Shown one piece after another: positions 6,086-13,679 of a stretch of DNA of 52,949 nt. Origin of the DNA: a virus; IMG/VR virus record IMGVR_UViG_3300006119_000827, positions 1 through 52,949 of that record; one strand, given 5' to 3'. Made by a program: the position numbers and the translations under genes. Numbering within the stretch: position 1 is the first letter of the stretch; the number at the start of each line of letters is the position of its first letter. A model generated the notes under the pieces. The model did no database searches, was not told the DNA's origin, and worked only from the letters and a program-made list of their open reading frames with translations.

Positions 6086-7924
6086 ATGCAAAAAATCTTC
6101 GTAGATGTGGAGACCTACTATGACAAGGATTACAGTCTCCGAAGGATGACACCCATCGAATACATTAAAGACCCGCGCTTTGAATGTATTGGTTGGGCCG
6201 TTTCTAGAAATGGACTTAGCGGGTTCATGGAAGAAGATGAGTTCCGGGAGTTCTTGTTTACCCTACGGGGTAAGCGAATCGCGATGATCTCGCACAACGC
6301 GCTCTTTGATATGAGCGTCTTGGCGCAGAGATTCGACTACACCCCCGACCTGATGATCGACACGCTGGGCATGGCTCGCGCCATGTGGGGGCACAAGTAT
6401 CAACGCCTCTCGTTGGAGATTTTGAGCCTGCAACTCGGGCTTGGGGTCAAGGGCGACGTGCTGCCCTTGCTGTCGGGCATGAGCAAAGCCGCCATCATCC
6501 AGGCGGGCCTGTGGAACCGGCTCAAGGCCTACGCCGTCAACGACTCAGATTTGTGCGAGAAGATCTACCACCGTGCGATGGACGAGGGCTTTCCCGCCAG
6601 CGAGATCCTCGTCATGGATAACGTGCTGCGATGTGCGGTGAACCCGCAATTCCAGATCGACCGCACGGTGCTGGCTGAACACCTCGCGATTACCCAACAG
6701 GGTAAGGAACAACTCCTCGCAGCGTGTGGGATGAACGACCGCGACGCGCTTATGTCGAACGAGAAGTTCGCGGCTGCGTTGCGGAACCTGGGTGTGACCC
6801 CGCCCCTGAAGCGCTCGCTGCTGACCGGCAACCAGACCTATGCGTTCGCCAAGACCGACTTGGCGTTCCAGGCCCTCGAGGAACATCCCGACCCACGGGT
6901 GCAGACGCTTGTCTCGGCACGGCTTGGCCTCAAGTCCACCATCGAGGAGACGCGCACTCAACGCATGATCAACATCGCCAACCTTGCGTGGGACGGCGAG
7001 CCCCTGATGCCCATCCCCCTCAAATACGCGGGCGCTCACACGCACAGGCTATCGGGCGACTGGCGGATCAACATGCAGAACCTTCCCCGTGGCGGGAAGC
7101 TGCGCAATGCGCTGCTGGCACCCCCTGACCTAGAGATCGTGGTCGCGGACGCCGCTCAGATCGAAGCACGCGGCGTGGCGGTATTCTGTGGCCAGGCCAA
7201 CCTGGTGCAAGCGTTCAAGGACAAGCTCGACGTGTATTCGATGTTCGCGTCCGAGGTGTTCGGTAAGCCCGTAAACAAGCGGGACAACCCCATTGAACGC
7301 TTCATTGGTAAGACGGGCATCCTCGGGCTGGGGTACGGCGTAGGCGCTCCGAAATTCCAGGACACCATCAAGACCAGCTCGAAAAATCAAACCGGCACGC
7401 AGGTCGATATGTCGGACCTCGAGGCCTCGAACACGGTCAAGAAGTACCGGGAGCTTTACCCCTGCATCCCGGCGATGTGGAGGACTCTGGACAAGGCCAT
7501 CCCCATGATGACCGACAAGAAGTGCTTCATGCAGATCGGCCCCATCAAGATCGAGTTCGGGCGCATCGTTCTGCCCAACGGCCTGACGCTGAACTACCCC
7601 AACCTTCGACGCGAAGAAACCGGCTGGGTGTTTACCTATGCGGGTAAGACCAAGCACCTCTATGGCGCGAAGCTTCTGGAGAACATCATCCAGGCCCTCT
7701 CCCGTCTCGTGGTGATGGAAACCGCCACGCGTATCCGGGTCAACTACCAGCATAAATTCGTCATGCAGGTCCACGACGAGCTCGCTTACTTGGTCCCTCG
7801 TGGCGAGGGAGAGTCGTTCAAAAACCTTCTGATCACGGAAATGTCGGTGCCTCCGACCTGGATGCCCGATTGGCCGCTTGCTGCCGAGGGTGAGGTTGGC
7901 CGCAGTTACGGCGAAGCTAAATAG
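6086..7924 (+). CDS. family A DNA polymerase with 3'-5' exonuclease
   Basis: This 612-aa phage replicative polymerase has the order exonuclease then polymerase. Exonuclease residues are D7-x-E9 (motif I), N71...D75 (motif II) and Y149...D153 (motif III). Polymerase motif A is D355-A-A-Q-I-E360, motif B has K409...L-G-Y417-G, and motif C is H563-D-E565. There is no 5'-3' exonuclease domain, as in T7-type enzymes. The start ATG follows CAGGTAAT. Three exact palindromes lie inside (6258, 6690, 7632), each read as h-T-x-x-G-K. It works with the downstream primase-helicase, SSB-like protein and nucleases. A weak TAGGG/CCCTA hairpin overlaps the stop. Confidence 0.97.
   Translation: MQKIFVDVETYYDKDYSLRRMTPIEYIKDPRFECIGWAVSRNGLSGFMEEDEFREFLFTLRGKRIAMISHNALFDMSVLAQRFDYTPDLMIDTLGMARAMWGHKYQRLSLEILSLQLGLGVKGDVLPLLSGMSKAAIIQAGLWNRLKAYAVNDSDLCEKIYHRAMDEGFPASEILVMDNVLRCAVNPQFQIDRTVLAEHLAITQQGKEQLLAACGMNDRDALMSNEKFAAALRNLGVTPPLKRSLLTGNQTYAFAKTDLAFQALEEHPDPRVQTLVSARLGLKSTIEETRTQRMINIANLAWDGEPLMPIPLKYAGAHTHRLSGDWRINMQNLPRGGKLRNALLAPPDLEIVVADAAQIEARGVAVFCGQANLVQAFKDKLDVYSMFASEVFGKPVNKRDNPIERFIGKTGILGLGYGVGAPKFQDTIKTSSKNQTGTQVDMSDLEASNTVKKYRELYPCIPAMWRTLDKAIPMMTDKKCFMQIGPIKIEFGRIVLPNGLTLNYPNLRREETGWVFTYAGKTKHLYGAKLLENIIQALSRLVVMETATRIRVNYQHKFVMQVHDELAYLVPRGEGESFKNLLITEMSVPPTWMPDWPLAAEGEVGRSYGEAK
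6258..6273. repeat. dispersed palindrome, exact (N6)
   Basis: TTACC-CTACGG-GGTAA inside the DNA polymerase gene (exonuclease part), read F-T-L-R-G-K. Confidence 0.9.
6690..6705. repeat. dispersed palindrome, exact (N6)
   Basis: TTACC-CAACAG-GGTAA inside the DNA polymerase gene, read I-T-Q-Q-G-K. Confidence 0.9.
7632..7647. repeat. dispersed palindrome, exact (N6)
   Basis: TTACC-TATGCG-GGTAA inside the DNA polymerase gene, read F-T-Y-A-G-K. Confidence 0.9.
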
Positions 7925-7985
7925 GGGGAAACCCTAATCAAATCGGTCATAGCATGAACGGTACAAAATAGCACAAAATAAAGCG

Positions 7986-8015
7986 TTGACATCGCTCAAT
8001 TCCTGCACATCTTAT
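7986..8015 (+). promoter_or_regulatory. sigma70-like promoter for the winged-helix gene
   Basis: TTGACA (7986-7991, perfect -35), an 18-nt spacer, then TCTTAT (8010-8015, 4/6). A start near 8022 precedes the ATG at 8040 by under 20 nt. The region 7925-8039 is AT-richer than its surroundings and gene-free. Confidence 0.45.
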
Positions 8016-8039
8016 TGCCGAAGGTTCACAATAACCACC

Positions 8040-8351
8040 ATGGCAAATAACAGCATGACCAAGAAAGATAGCCTTTCGGATCACGAAATACTTAGGTTTC
8101 GGCAGGAATACCGGCTGACGGAAATGCAGACCATCCTGTTGAATGCCTTCCTGACTAATCCTATCGTCACCGAAGACTTGCTCCGGGACAAATACGGTAT
8201 CAACCGGAACCATCAGGTCTTCATCCATCGACTTCGCCTGAAGCTGACGCCCAAGGGGGTCAATATTCAGTCGATGCGAAGCCTCGGGTATTGGATCTCT
8301 CCCGAGGATAAGCGGGCCATGTTCGAACTCACCAAAGAACTGGCGGACTAA
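8040..8351 (+). CDS. stand-alone OmpR/PhoB-type winged-helix DNA-binding protein
   Basis: From the ATG at 8040 (M-A-N-N-S-M) the protein is 103 aa; an ATG at 8055 is also possible, and the Shine-Dalgarno is weak (AAGG at 8021). Residues about 25-95 match the trans_reg_C winged helix: L-L-R-D-K-Y-G-I, recognition helix V-F-I-H-R-L-R-L-K-L, then the wing G-V-N-I-Q-S-M-R-S-L-G-Y-W-I. There is no receiver domain, so it is a bare effector domain. It has its own promoter and sits between polymerase and nucleotide-metabolism genes. It could be the master regulator and a reader of the dispersed palindrome; that part is inference. Confidence 0.8.
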   Translation: MANNSMTKKDSLSDHEILRFRQEYRLTEMQTILLNAFLTNPIVTEDLLRDKYGINRNHQVFIHRLRLKLTPKGVNIQSMRSLGYWISPEDKRAMFELTKELAD

Positions 8352-8374
8352 ACCACCACCACCACCCCCAATAA

Positions 8375-8390
8375 CTACCCACAAAGGTAA
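8375..8390 (+). promoter_or_regulatory. start-associated palindrome (1 mismatch)
   Basis: CTACC-CACAAA-GGTAA behind an ACC-repeat leader (8352-8370); AAAGGT is the Shine-Dalgarno for the ATG at 8395. Confidence 0.65.
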
Positions 8391-8394
8391 CCCC

Positions 8395-8658
8395 ATGGCG
8401 ACGAAGCGAGCTACCGACACGGCTACAATCGTAGAGGCCTTAAACGAAAAACTCCCCGTTTCGGGGCCTGACAAGCCGGTCTTCAAGTATACGTCCCTTC
8501 AGGTCACTACTGTCGGTCGCAACGTATATAAAGTCGAGAAAGATCAAGACGGCGATTTTGTTTTTTCAGACGAAGACAAATATGAGTCGATCACCATTGG
8601 TAAGGACGATGTCAGTGCAGTCATTCAGCTGCTTGTTCTTATGCGCCAGTCTCATTAG
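8395..8658 (+). CDS. hypothetical protein (87 aa)
   Basis: A small soluble protein of 87 aa with a short helical N-terminus and a beta-rich, acidic middle (repeated D-x-D-G-D and E-D-K). No domain recognised. It is preceded by a palindrome-linked Shine-Dalgarno and followed after 6 nt by the GTG start of the dCMP deaminase, so it is co-transcribed with the nucleotide genes. Confidence 0.6.
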   Translation: MATKRATDTATIVEALNEKLPVSGPDKPVFKYTSLQVTTVGRNVYKVEKDQDGDFVFSDEDKYESITIGKDDVSAVIQLLVLMRQSH

Positions 8659-8664
8659 GGCGCT

Positions 8665-9111
8665 GTGGAACGCACTGAACTCTGGCATCGGCGGTTTCTG
8701 GATTTAGCTGGATTGGTGGCGTCGTGGAGCAAAGACCCCTCCACGAAGGTCGGGGCGGTGATCGTCCGTCCCGATCGCACCATCGCAAGCGTGGGCTATA
8801 ACGGCTTCCCACGCGAGACACGCGACGATCCGAAGCTCTACGCAGACAAGACGACTAAGCGTTTACGCATCGTCCACGCCGAAGCCAACGCGATCTTGTC
8901 GGCCCGAACGCCCCTGTCAGGATGCTCCCTGTTCGTCACTGAACTTCACCCGTGCAGTCAATGCGCGGGTTTAGTGATTCAGGCCGGGATCAAACGGGTC
9001 ATCCACAACATGGAGCGTGAACCCGGTGAAGCTTGGCAAGCAAGCTTTGACGAAGCTGCGCGGATGTTTTCCGAGGCTGGGGTCCGGGTCATCTCCTACC
9101 CACGCAGGTAA
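8665..9111 (+). CDS. dCMP deaminase
   Basis: The 148-aa zinc enzyme converts dCMP to dUMP, the substrate of the ThyX encoded next door. Zinc and catalytic residues are visible: H71-A-E73 and P96-C97-S-Q-C100. The S-K-D-P-S-T-K-V-G-A segment (residues 22-31) and Y-N-G-F-P (45-49) are typical of the family. The start is a GTG at 8665 with AGGG upstream. The stop TAA (9109-9111) lies inside a palindrome. Together with ThyX and the distant NrdB it would supply dTTP for phage replication. Confidence 0.93.
   Translation: MERTELWHRRFLDLAGLVASWSKDPSTKVGAVIVRPDRTIASVGYNGFPRETRDDPKLYADKTTKRLRIVHAEANAILSARTPLSGCSLFVTELHPCSQCAGLVIQAGIKRVIHNMEREPGEAWQASFDEAARMFSEAGVRVISYPRR
9096..9111 (+). promoter_or_regulatory. 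start-associated palindrome (1 mismatch) containing a stop codon
   Basis: CTACC-CACGCA-GGTAA encodes the last codons and the TAA of the dCMP deaminase, and its CAGGT is the Shine-Dalgarno for the ATG at 9116. Confidence 0.7.
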
Positions 9112-9115
9112 CCCC

Positions 9116-9550
9116 ATGGGGTCAAGAGTATTGCCGCCATTCAAACCCGATTACCAAGAGGCGCTGAACATGGCTTCGAGTCCTATAAATCCCCACCCCC
9201 CAGGTACGCTCAGTTCCGGTAACCTCGGCTCCAATAGTCTCTTGGGGGCTCAATACACCCCGATGAGCAGCACGCTGGATGATCGCCGGATGATGGAGGC
9301 GTTGTCGGATCAGGGCGCTATGTTCGCAAGGCGGCGGTTGGATCTCACGCTTACCGAACGGGTATGCGTGCGGATGAAGATCCCGCGTGAAACCGACCTC
9401 CCGTTCAAACACTTTCACGCGTTCGAAATGGATGGGACGGTGTTTGTCGTTGTCGCCAACAACTCCAACAAGCCGGTGATGCTTGAAGACGACGCGGCGA
9501 TGTTCCCGTCCGATAGCCTTATGTCCAAGTTGGCCGTGCTGAGAAGCTAA
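9116..9550 (+). CDS. hypothetical protein (144 aa)
   Basis: With the ATG at 9116, 5 nt after the palindrome-linked stop and Shine-Dalgarno, the protein is 144 aa; the longer frame from 9017 overlaps the deaminase out of frame and is not credible. The N-terminal 50 residues are Ser/Pro/Gly-rich and probably disordered. The rest looks like a compact alpha/beta domain. No known motif. It lies between the dCMP deaminase and thyX genes, only 4 nt before the latter. Confidence 0.6.
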   Translation: MGSRVLPPFKPDYQEALNMASSPINPHPPGTLSSGNLGSNSLLGAQYTPMSSTLDDRRMMEALSDQGAMFARRRLDLTLTERVCVRMKIPRETDLPFKHFHAFEMDGTVFVVVANNSNKPVMLEDDAAMFPSDSLMSKLAVLRS

Positions 9551-9554
9551 GCCA

Positions 9555-10184
9555 ATGCAAGTTACCCTCATAGATAAAATGGGCACGGACCTGACTGTGG
9601 TGAACGCGGCGCGTGTATCCTTTGCCAAAGAGCACGACCGGATGCTGCTGGCTGACGAGCAGTTGATCCAATATCTGGCCCGCCATAACCACTGGTCGCC
9701 CTTCGCTCACGCGCAGCTTAGCTTTCGTGTGAAGGCTCCGATCTTCGTGGCCCGCCAACTCGGCAAGCATCAGGTTGGGCTTGCCTGGAACGAAGTCAGC
9801 CGCCGCTACGTGGACGACGAACCCGAGTTTTTCGAACCCAAGGTGTGGCGTAACCGCGCCATCAGCGCCAAGCAGGGATCGGGCGACGAGGCCGTGGAAG
9901 TGGGCTTGGTGCCCACCCTCGCCCTGGCCTACGCCATCAAGGCCTACAACGAGCTCTTGGGCCGTGGCGTGTGCCCTGAACTGGCCCGCATGGTCCTGCC
10001 GCAGTCCATGATGACCGAGTGGATCTGGACCGGCTCGCTCTATGCGTTTGCGCGGGTGTGCAATCTCCGTCTGGACACGCACGCGCAAGCCGAAACCCGT
10101 GAGATCGCCGCCGACATTGCGGACATCGCAGCCCAGGCGTTCCCGATCTCGTGGGAAGCCCTTACCCGTGAGGTAACCCCATGA
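9555..10184 (+). CDS. thyX: flavin-dependent thymidylate synthase
   Basis: The 209-aa ThyX methylates dUMP to dTMP using methylene-THF, FAD and NADPH. Family features are N-A-A-R-V-S-F near the start, R-H-N-H-W-S-P-F (about residues 49-56), F-x-A-R-Q and N-E-V-S-R-R-Y-V. The classical R-H-R-x7-S signature is changed: the stretch before N-E-V-S reads K-H-Q-V-G-L-A-W. This variant is, to my knowledge, found in other phage ThyX proteins. C-terminal L-P-Q-S-M-M-T-E-W matches the conserved end region. The gene overlaps the next by ATGA inside a palindrome-linked leader. Confidence 0.93.
   Translation: MQVTLIDKMGTDLTVVNAARVSFAKEHDRMLLADEQLIQYLARHNHWSPFAHAQLSFRVKAPIFVARQLGKHQVGLAWNEVSRRYVDDEPEFFEPKVWRNRAISAKQGSGDEAVEVGLVPTLALAYAIKAYNELLGRGVCPELARMVLPQSMMTEWIWTGSLYAFARVCNLRLDTHAQAETREIAADIADIAAQAFPISWEALTREVTP
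10162..10176 (+). promoter_or_regulatory. start-associated palindrome, exact (N5)
   Basis: TTACC-CGTGA-GGTAA encodes L-T-R-E-V-T at the end of ThyX while giving GAGGT as the Shine-Dalgarno for the ATG at 10181. Confidence 0.85.
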
Positions 10185-10864
10185 GCGCCACCACCACCTA
10201 TAACAAGCCCAAGCCCTTTGCCTGGTCCTACAGCAAGCTCAAGAACTTTGAGTCCTGCCCCAAGCGTCACTTCCATGTGGACATCGAGAAGTCCATCAAG
10301 GAGGAGGAAAGCGAGCAGTTGCTTTACGGCAACCTGCTGCATAAAGCTCTGGCGGATCGCCTCTCCAAGAACACCCCCTTGCCCGAGCCGTTCGCCAAGT
10401 TCGAGCCATGGGCAGCACGCTTGATTACCGGCCAGGGTAAGCTTCTCGTCGAGCAGAAACTGGCGATCCGGAAAGACTTTGGACCCTGCACGTTTTTCGA
10501 CCGCGAGGCCTGGTTCCGTGGCATCGGTGACGTGATCAAGATCATCGGCCCGGTCGCGCTCATCCTCGATTGGAAGACGGGCAAGGTGCTCGAGGACAGC
10601 CAACAGCTTGCCCTCATGGCGCAGTGTGTGTTCTCCCACCATCCCGAAGTCCAGCAGGTCCGGTCGGAGTTCATCTGGCTGAAGGAAGACGCCACCACCC
10701 GCGCCGACTTCTCTCGTGACGACATGGCCCAGGTCTGGGTGAACCTATGGCCGCGTGTGGACGCCATGGTGAAGGCCGCAGAAACCCTCACCTATCCGGC
10801 CAAACCCGGCCACCTCTGCCGCCGTTGGTGCCCCGTAACTACCTGCCCACATAATGGGGTCTAA
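10181..10864 (+). CDS. Cas4/RecB-like PD-(D/E)XK exonuclease with Fe-S cysteines
   Basis: The 227-aa protein carries the Cas4/AddB-type layout: C26 in F-E-S-C-P-K-R, then H54 in G-N-L-L-H-K-A, D117 in G-I-G-D-V, D130-W-K132 in L-I-L-D-W-K-T-G-K, a Q-L-A-L motif at 142-145, and C213, C217 and C222 at the C-terminus. The four cysteines should hold a [4Fe-4S] cluster. No CRISPR array or other cas gene is present, so a role in phage recombination or DNA end processing is more likely. An exact palindrome (10425) lies inside. Confidence 0.88.
   Translation: MSATTTYNKPKPFAWSYSKLKNFESCPKRHFHVDIEKSIKEEESEQLLYGNLLHKALADRLSKNTPLPEPFAKFEPWAARLITGQGKLLVEQKLAIRKDFGPCTFFDREAWFRGIGDVIKIIGPVALILDWKTGKVLEDSQQLALMAQCVFSHHPEVQQVRSEFIWLKEDATTRADFSRDDMAQVWVNLWPRVDAMVKAAETLTYPAKPGHLCRRWCPVTTCPHNGV
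10425..10440. repeat. dispersed palindrome, exact (N6)
   Basis: TTACC-GGCCAG-GGTAA inside the Cas4-like gene, read I-T-G-Q-G-K. Confidence 0.9.
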
Positions 10865-10891
10865 TACTTTAATCAACACAAGTTATAGCGG

Positions 10892-10919
10892 TTGAACCTT
10901 AAGTATAGGGAGGTAATAT
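10892..10919 (+). promoter_or_regulatory. sigma70-like promoter before the VRR-NUC gene
   Basis: TTGAAC (10892-10897), a 16-nt spacer, TAATAT (10914-10919). It lies in an 82-nt AT-rich gap and would start the nuclease-helicase-SSB-primase unit. A start near 10926 gives a leader of about 20 nt. Confidence 0.4.
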
Positions 10920-10946
10920 ATCTACCCCCACCAGAAAAGACTCCCA

Positions 10947-11237
10947 ATGCCGACACCAGAAGGCGCTGTAAAGCGCAAGATAACCGCCGTATTGAAGTCT
11001 ACCCCCGGCGTTTATTATTACATGCCGGTGCCGTCTGGATACGGTAATACTTCGCTAGACTATATTGGTTGTTATATGGGTCGGTTCTTTGCCATCGAAG
11101 CCAAGGCACCGACGAAGAAACCCACCGACCGGCAGCTTAACACCATCAAAGACATGCAGCGCGCGTTTGCCCGCGTGTTCGTCATCGACGGAGATCTGAC
11201 CGAACTCAAGCACTGGTTGAAAAGCAACGAAGCATGA
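10947..11237 (+). CDS. VRR-NUC (PD-(D/E)XK) nuclease
   Basis: A minimal 96-aa VRR-NUC domain: E5 in the N-terminal helix, G31-Y-G...L-D38-Y-I-G, then F-A-I-E51-A-K53 and R-Q63. This set forms the metal site of the family, which includes structure-specific (Holliday or flap) nucleases. In many phages this small protein is encoded directly before an SNF2 helicase, as here: the TGA overlaps the helicase ATG (ATGA at 11234). A joint role in branch processing during replication or recombination is likely. Confidence 0.9.
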   Translation: MPTPEGAVKRKITAVLKSTPGVYYYMPVPSGYGNTSLDYIGCYMGRFFAIEAKAPTKKPTDRQLNTIKDMQRAFARVFVIDGDLTELKHWLKSNEA

Positions 11238-12835
11238 CCCCTACCCCCACACCCACCACCACGCCCATAACACCATCACAAATCCAAGTGAGCGCCCGGC
11301 ACAAGATCGTGGCGGTGCCCACCCGCACGGACCTAGAAAACCTCTTCCCATCAGCGAAGCGCCTTACCTACGAGGGTAAGGACATGATCCTCGTGCCGCA
11401 TGGTCCTGCTGAGACGCGTATGCTGCGCAACCTCGGCATGAACGTCCCAAGCCCGATCATCACCCAATACGATTGGGAGGGCGGCACACCCTACGATGTG
11501 CAGAAGCGCACAGCGGAGCTACTCACCACCCACCAGCGGGCCTACGTCCTGAATGGCATGGGGACGGGCAAGACCAAGTCGGCGCTCTGGGCATGGCGGT
11601 ATCTTCATCGCCAAGGTCTGGCGGGCAAGGTTCTTGTTGTGGCTCCCTTGTCCACGTTGAACTTCACCTGGGCGCGGGAGGTGTTCAGCACGCTGCCCGG
11701 CGTGAACGTGCAAGTGCTGCACGGCTCCAAGGAGAAGCGCCTACAGCGGTTGTCCGACCCCGAGGCCGACGTGTTCGTCATCAACCACGATGGGCTGGCG
11801 GTGATCCTGGACGAGATCCTCAACCGCAAGGACATCGACACGCTCATCCTTGACGAGCTTGCGGTCTACCGCAACGGCACGGCGATCCGCACCAAGAAAG
11901 CCCGCCTGCTGGCGAAAGAAATGACCTGGGTATGGGGCATGACCGGCTCGCCCACACCGAACGAGCCCACGGATGCCTGGGGTCAGGCCTCTGTCGTGAC
12001 GCCTGCAACGACACCAAAATACTTCACCCGGTTCCGGGATCAGGTCATGCAGAAGGTCACGCAGTTCAAGTTCGTGCCCAAGCCGGATGCGTTGGAGCAG
12101 GTGCAGAGCCTCTTGCAGCCCGCCGTGCGGTTCACGTTGGAAGACGTGGTCGAGCTACCCGATATGGTCGAGCGCACGCTGGACGTGGCCCTGGGCAAGC
12201 AGCAAAAGCATGTCTACGACAAGATGGCCGCCGAGGCGCATGTGGCCGTGCAGGCTGGCGACATCACCGCCATGAACGCTGCCGTGGTGCTGGGTAAGCT
12301 GCTCCAGATCAGCGCTGGCTGGGTCTATACATCCGATGGCAGCGTGGTCGCCCTGGACAACGATGATCGTCTGGACGCGCTGGTGGACGCGATCAACTCC
12401 AGCGACCGCAAGGTCATCGTGTTTGTCCCCTATGTTCACGCGCTCGAGGGCGTGGCGAAGCGACTTACCCACGAGGGTATCGACGTTCGCACCGTGTCTG
12501 GCGACACCCCCAAGGGCAAGCGCGACGAAATCTTCAACCTGTTTCAGAACACCAGCGGCGTGCGGGTCATCGCGGCCCACCCACAGTGCATGTCCCATGG
12601 GCTCACGCTCACGGCGGCAGACACGATCATCTGGTTTTCTCCCACCACTTCGCTTGAGATCTTCGAGCAGGCCAACGCCCGCATCCGGCGTATCGGCCAG
12701 AAGGCCAAGCAACAGATTCTCATGTTCCAAGCCACCAAGGCCGAACGTGGGATGTATGCCCGCTTGCGGGCAAAGCAGAAGGTTCAGAACGAGTTGCTGG
12801 ACCTGATTGCGGACGCGACTACCACCACACCCTAA
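11234..12835 (+). CDS. SNF2-family DNA helicase/translocase
   Basis: The 533-aa superfamily 2 ATPase shows motif I G-M-G-T-G-K113-T, motif II D207-E-L-A (with Leu instead of the usual Ala/Gly), motif III T-G-S-P-x-P-N, motif V near L-T-L-T-A-A-D-T-I-I, and motif VI Q479-x-N-A-R483-I-R-R-I-G-Q. The first 70 residues are Thr/Pro-rich and unrelated. Such phage proteins partner with VRR-NUC and probably remodel forked DNA at replication forks. One exact (11364) and one near-exact (12465) palindrome lie inside. Confidence 0.94.
   Translation: MTPTPTPTTTPITPSQIQVSARHKIVAVPTRTDLENLFPSAKRLTYEGKDMILVPHGPAETRMLRNLGMNVPSPIITQYDWEGGTPYDVQKRTAELLTTHQRAYVLNGMGTGKTKSALWAWRYLHRQGLAGKVLVVAPLSTLNFTWAREVFSTLPGVNVQVLHGSKEKRLQRLSDPEADVFVINHDGLAVILDEILNRKDIDTLILDELAVYRNGTAIRTKKARLLAKEMTWVWGMTGSPTPNEPTDAWGQASVVTPATTPKYFTRFRDQVMQKVTQFKFVPKPDALEQVQSLLQPAVRFTLEDVVELPDMVERTLDVALGKQQKHVYDKMAAEAHVAVQAGDITAMNAAVVLGKLLQISAGWVYTSDGSVVALDNDDRLDALVDAINSSDRKVIVFVPYVHALEGVAKRLTHEGIDVRTVSGDTPKGKRDEIFNLFQNTSGVRVIAAHPQCMSHGLTLTAADTIIWFSPTTSLEIFEQANARIRRIGQKAKQQILMFQATKAERGMYARLRAKQKVQNELLDLIADATTTTP
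11364..11379. repeat. dispersed palindrome, exact (N6)
   Basis: TTACC-TACGAG-GGTAA inside the SNF2 gene, read L-T-Y-E-G-K. A second, one-mismatch copy (GGTAT) is at 12465-12480, read L-T-H-E-G-I. Confidence 0.9.
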
Positions 12836-12856
12836 CCAACACTCAAACCCACACCC

Positions 12857-12872
12857 AAACCCACAGAGGTAA
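12857..12872 (+). promoter_or_regulatory. degenerate start-associated element
   Basis: AAACC-CACAGA-GGTAA keeps the right arm and spacer of the palindrome but has lost the left arm (2 mismatches). AGAGGT is the Shine-Dalgarno for the ATG at 12875; the leader is C/A-rich. Confidence 0.5.
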
Positions 12873-12874
12873 CT

Positions 12875-13135
12875 ATGCTGAACATTGAACAGAACATCCC
12901 GCTTCCTCCGCGCATCTATGGCCGTCAGAGCGCTACGAAGACATCCAAGTACTCCCCGCTGCTCAATATCAAGGTTGGCGAGAGCTTCCTGTTTCCGATG
13001 AAGGGTAAGATCGCTACCAAGCAGAGCAACTACGTCGGCGCGAGCGTCCGGGCATTCGCCAAGCGCTGGGAGCTTGGCCACAAATATGCCGTTCGTATCG
13101 TAGAGGGCGGCGTCCGCGTCTGGCGCGTCAGCTAA
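12875..13135 (+). CDS. small conserved phage protein (86 aa)
   Basis: A basic 86-aa protein with the pattern S-P-L-L-x-I-K-V-G-E-S-F-L-F-P...A-S-V-R-A-F-A...E-G-G-V-R-V-W-R. Similar short proteins occur in replication modules of many tailed phages; no activity is established to my knowledge. It may bind nucleic acid, judging from charge and position between helicase and SSB-like genes, which is inference. Confidence 0.7.
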   Translation: MLNIEQNIPLPPRIYGRQSATKTSKYSPLLNIKVGESFLFPMKGKIATKQSNYVGASVRAFAKRWELGHKYAVRIVEGGVRVWRVS

Positions 13136-13179
13136 CCCACACTCGCCACCACGAGTAAGTCCCTCACCCACACCACCAC

Positions 13180-13195
13180 ATACCTACAGAGGTAA
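13180..13195 (+). promoter_or_regulatory. start-associated palindrome (1 mismatch)
   Basis: ATACC-TACAGA-GGTAA behind a CACCACCACA leader; AGAGGT is the Shine-Dalgarno for the ATG at 13198. Confidence 0.65.
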
Positions 13196-13197
13196 CC

Positions 13198-13656
13198 ATG
13201 AGTGAAGTTCTTGAGCGGCCCGATACCCAGGACGCGACCCAGAGCGCGACCCAGGACACCAACCACGACGCCTCCATCAACGTGGGCGTCCTGGTCGAGC
13301 AGTACCTAAAGCTGCGCGACCGGATCAAAGCGGCTGATGACGCCCACAAGTCCAAGCTGGCCCCCGCCAAGGAGTATCTGGAAAGCCTGAACAACGAGAT
13401 CCTCGCGCAACTCAACGCGATGGGCGGTGAGTCGATCCGCACTCCCTCGGGCACGGCGTACCGCACAGCCAAAAAGTCCGCGACCATCGCGGATGGCGGC
13501 GCGTTCAGGTCGTACGTCATCGAGGGCGAGCGTTGGGATCTCGTGGACTGGCGTGCCAACAGCACAGCGGTCACCGACTTCATTGCTGACCACAACGTCC
13601 CCCCGCCGGGCATCAACTACACGACGAGGTTTGTCGTCGGCGTGCGTCGCTCTTAA
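13198..13656 (+). CDS. conserved phage replication-module protein (152 aa)
   Basis: The N-terminal 25 residues are Thr/Asp/Gln-rich. A helical segment (about 32-78: Q-Y-L-K-L-R-D-R-I-K...L-N-N-E-I-L-A-Q-L-N) is followed by G-T-A-Y-R-T-A-K-K-S-A-T-I-A-D and a P-P-P-G-I-N-Y-T-T...V-G-V-R-R ending. I recognise this layout from other phages, where it lies next to SSB-like genes, but its function is not established. It is probably co-transcribed with its neighbours. Confidence 0.7.
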   Translation: MSEVLERPDTQDATQSATQDTNHDASINVGVLVEQYLKLRDRIKAADDAHKSKLAPAKEYLESLNNEILAQLNAMGGESIRTPSGTAYRTAKKSATIADGGAFRSYVIEGERWDLVDWRANSTAVTDFIADHNVPPPGINYTTRFVVGVRRS

Positions 13657-13679
13657 TCATCACACAGGGTATATAAATC

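Noticed and set aside
10181-10864. CRISPR adaptation function for the Cas4-like protein
   Set aside because: No cas1, cas2 or array in the window; neighbours are replication genes, so a recombination role is more likely.
12155-13171. 338-aa minus-strand open frame
   Set aside because: Antisense to the SNF2 helicase and the next small genes, all of which have clear domains or start sites on the plus strand.
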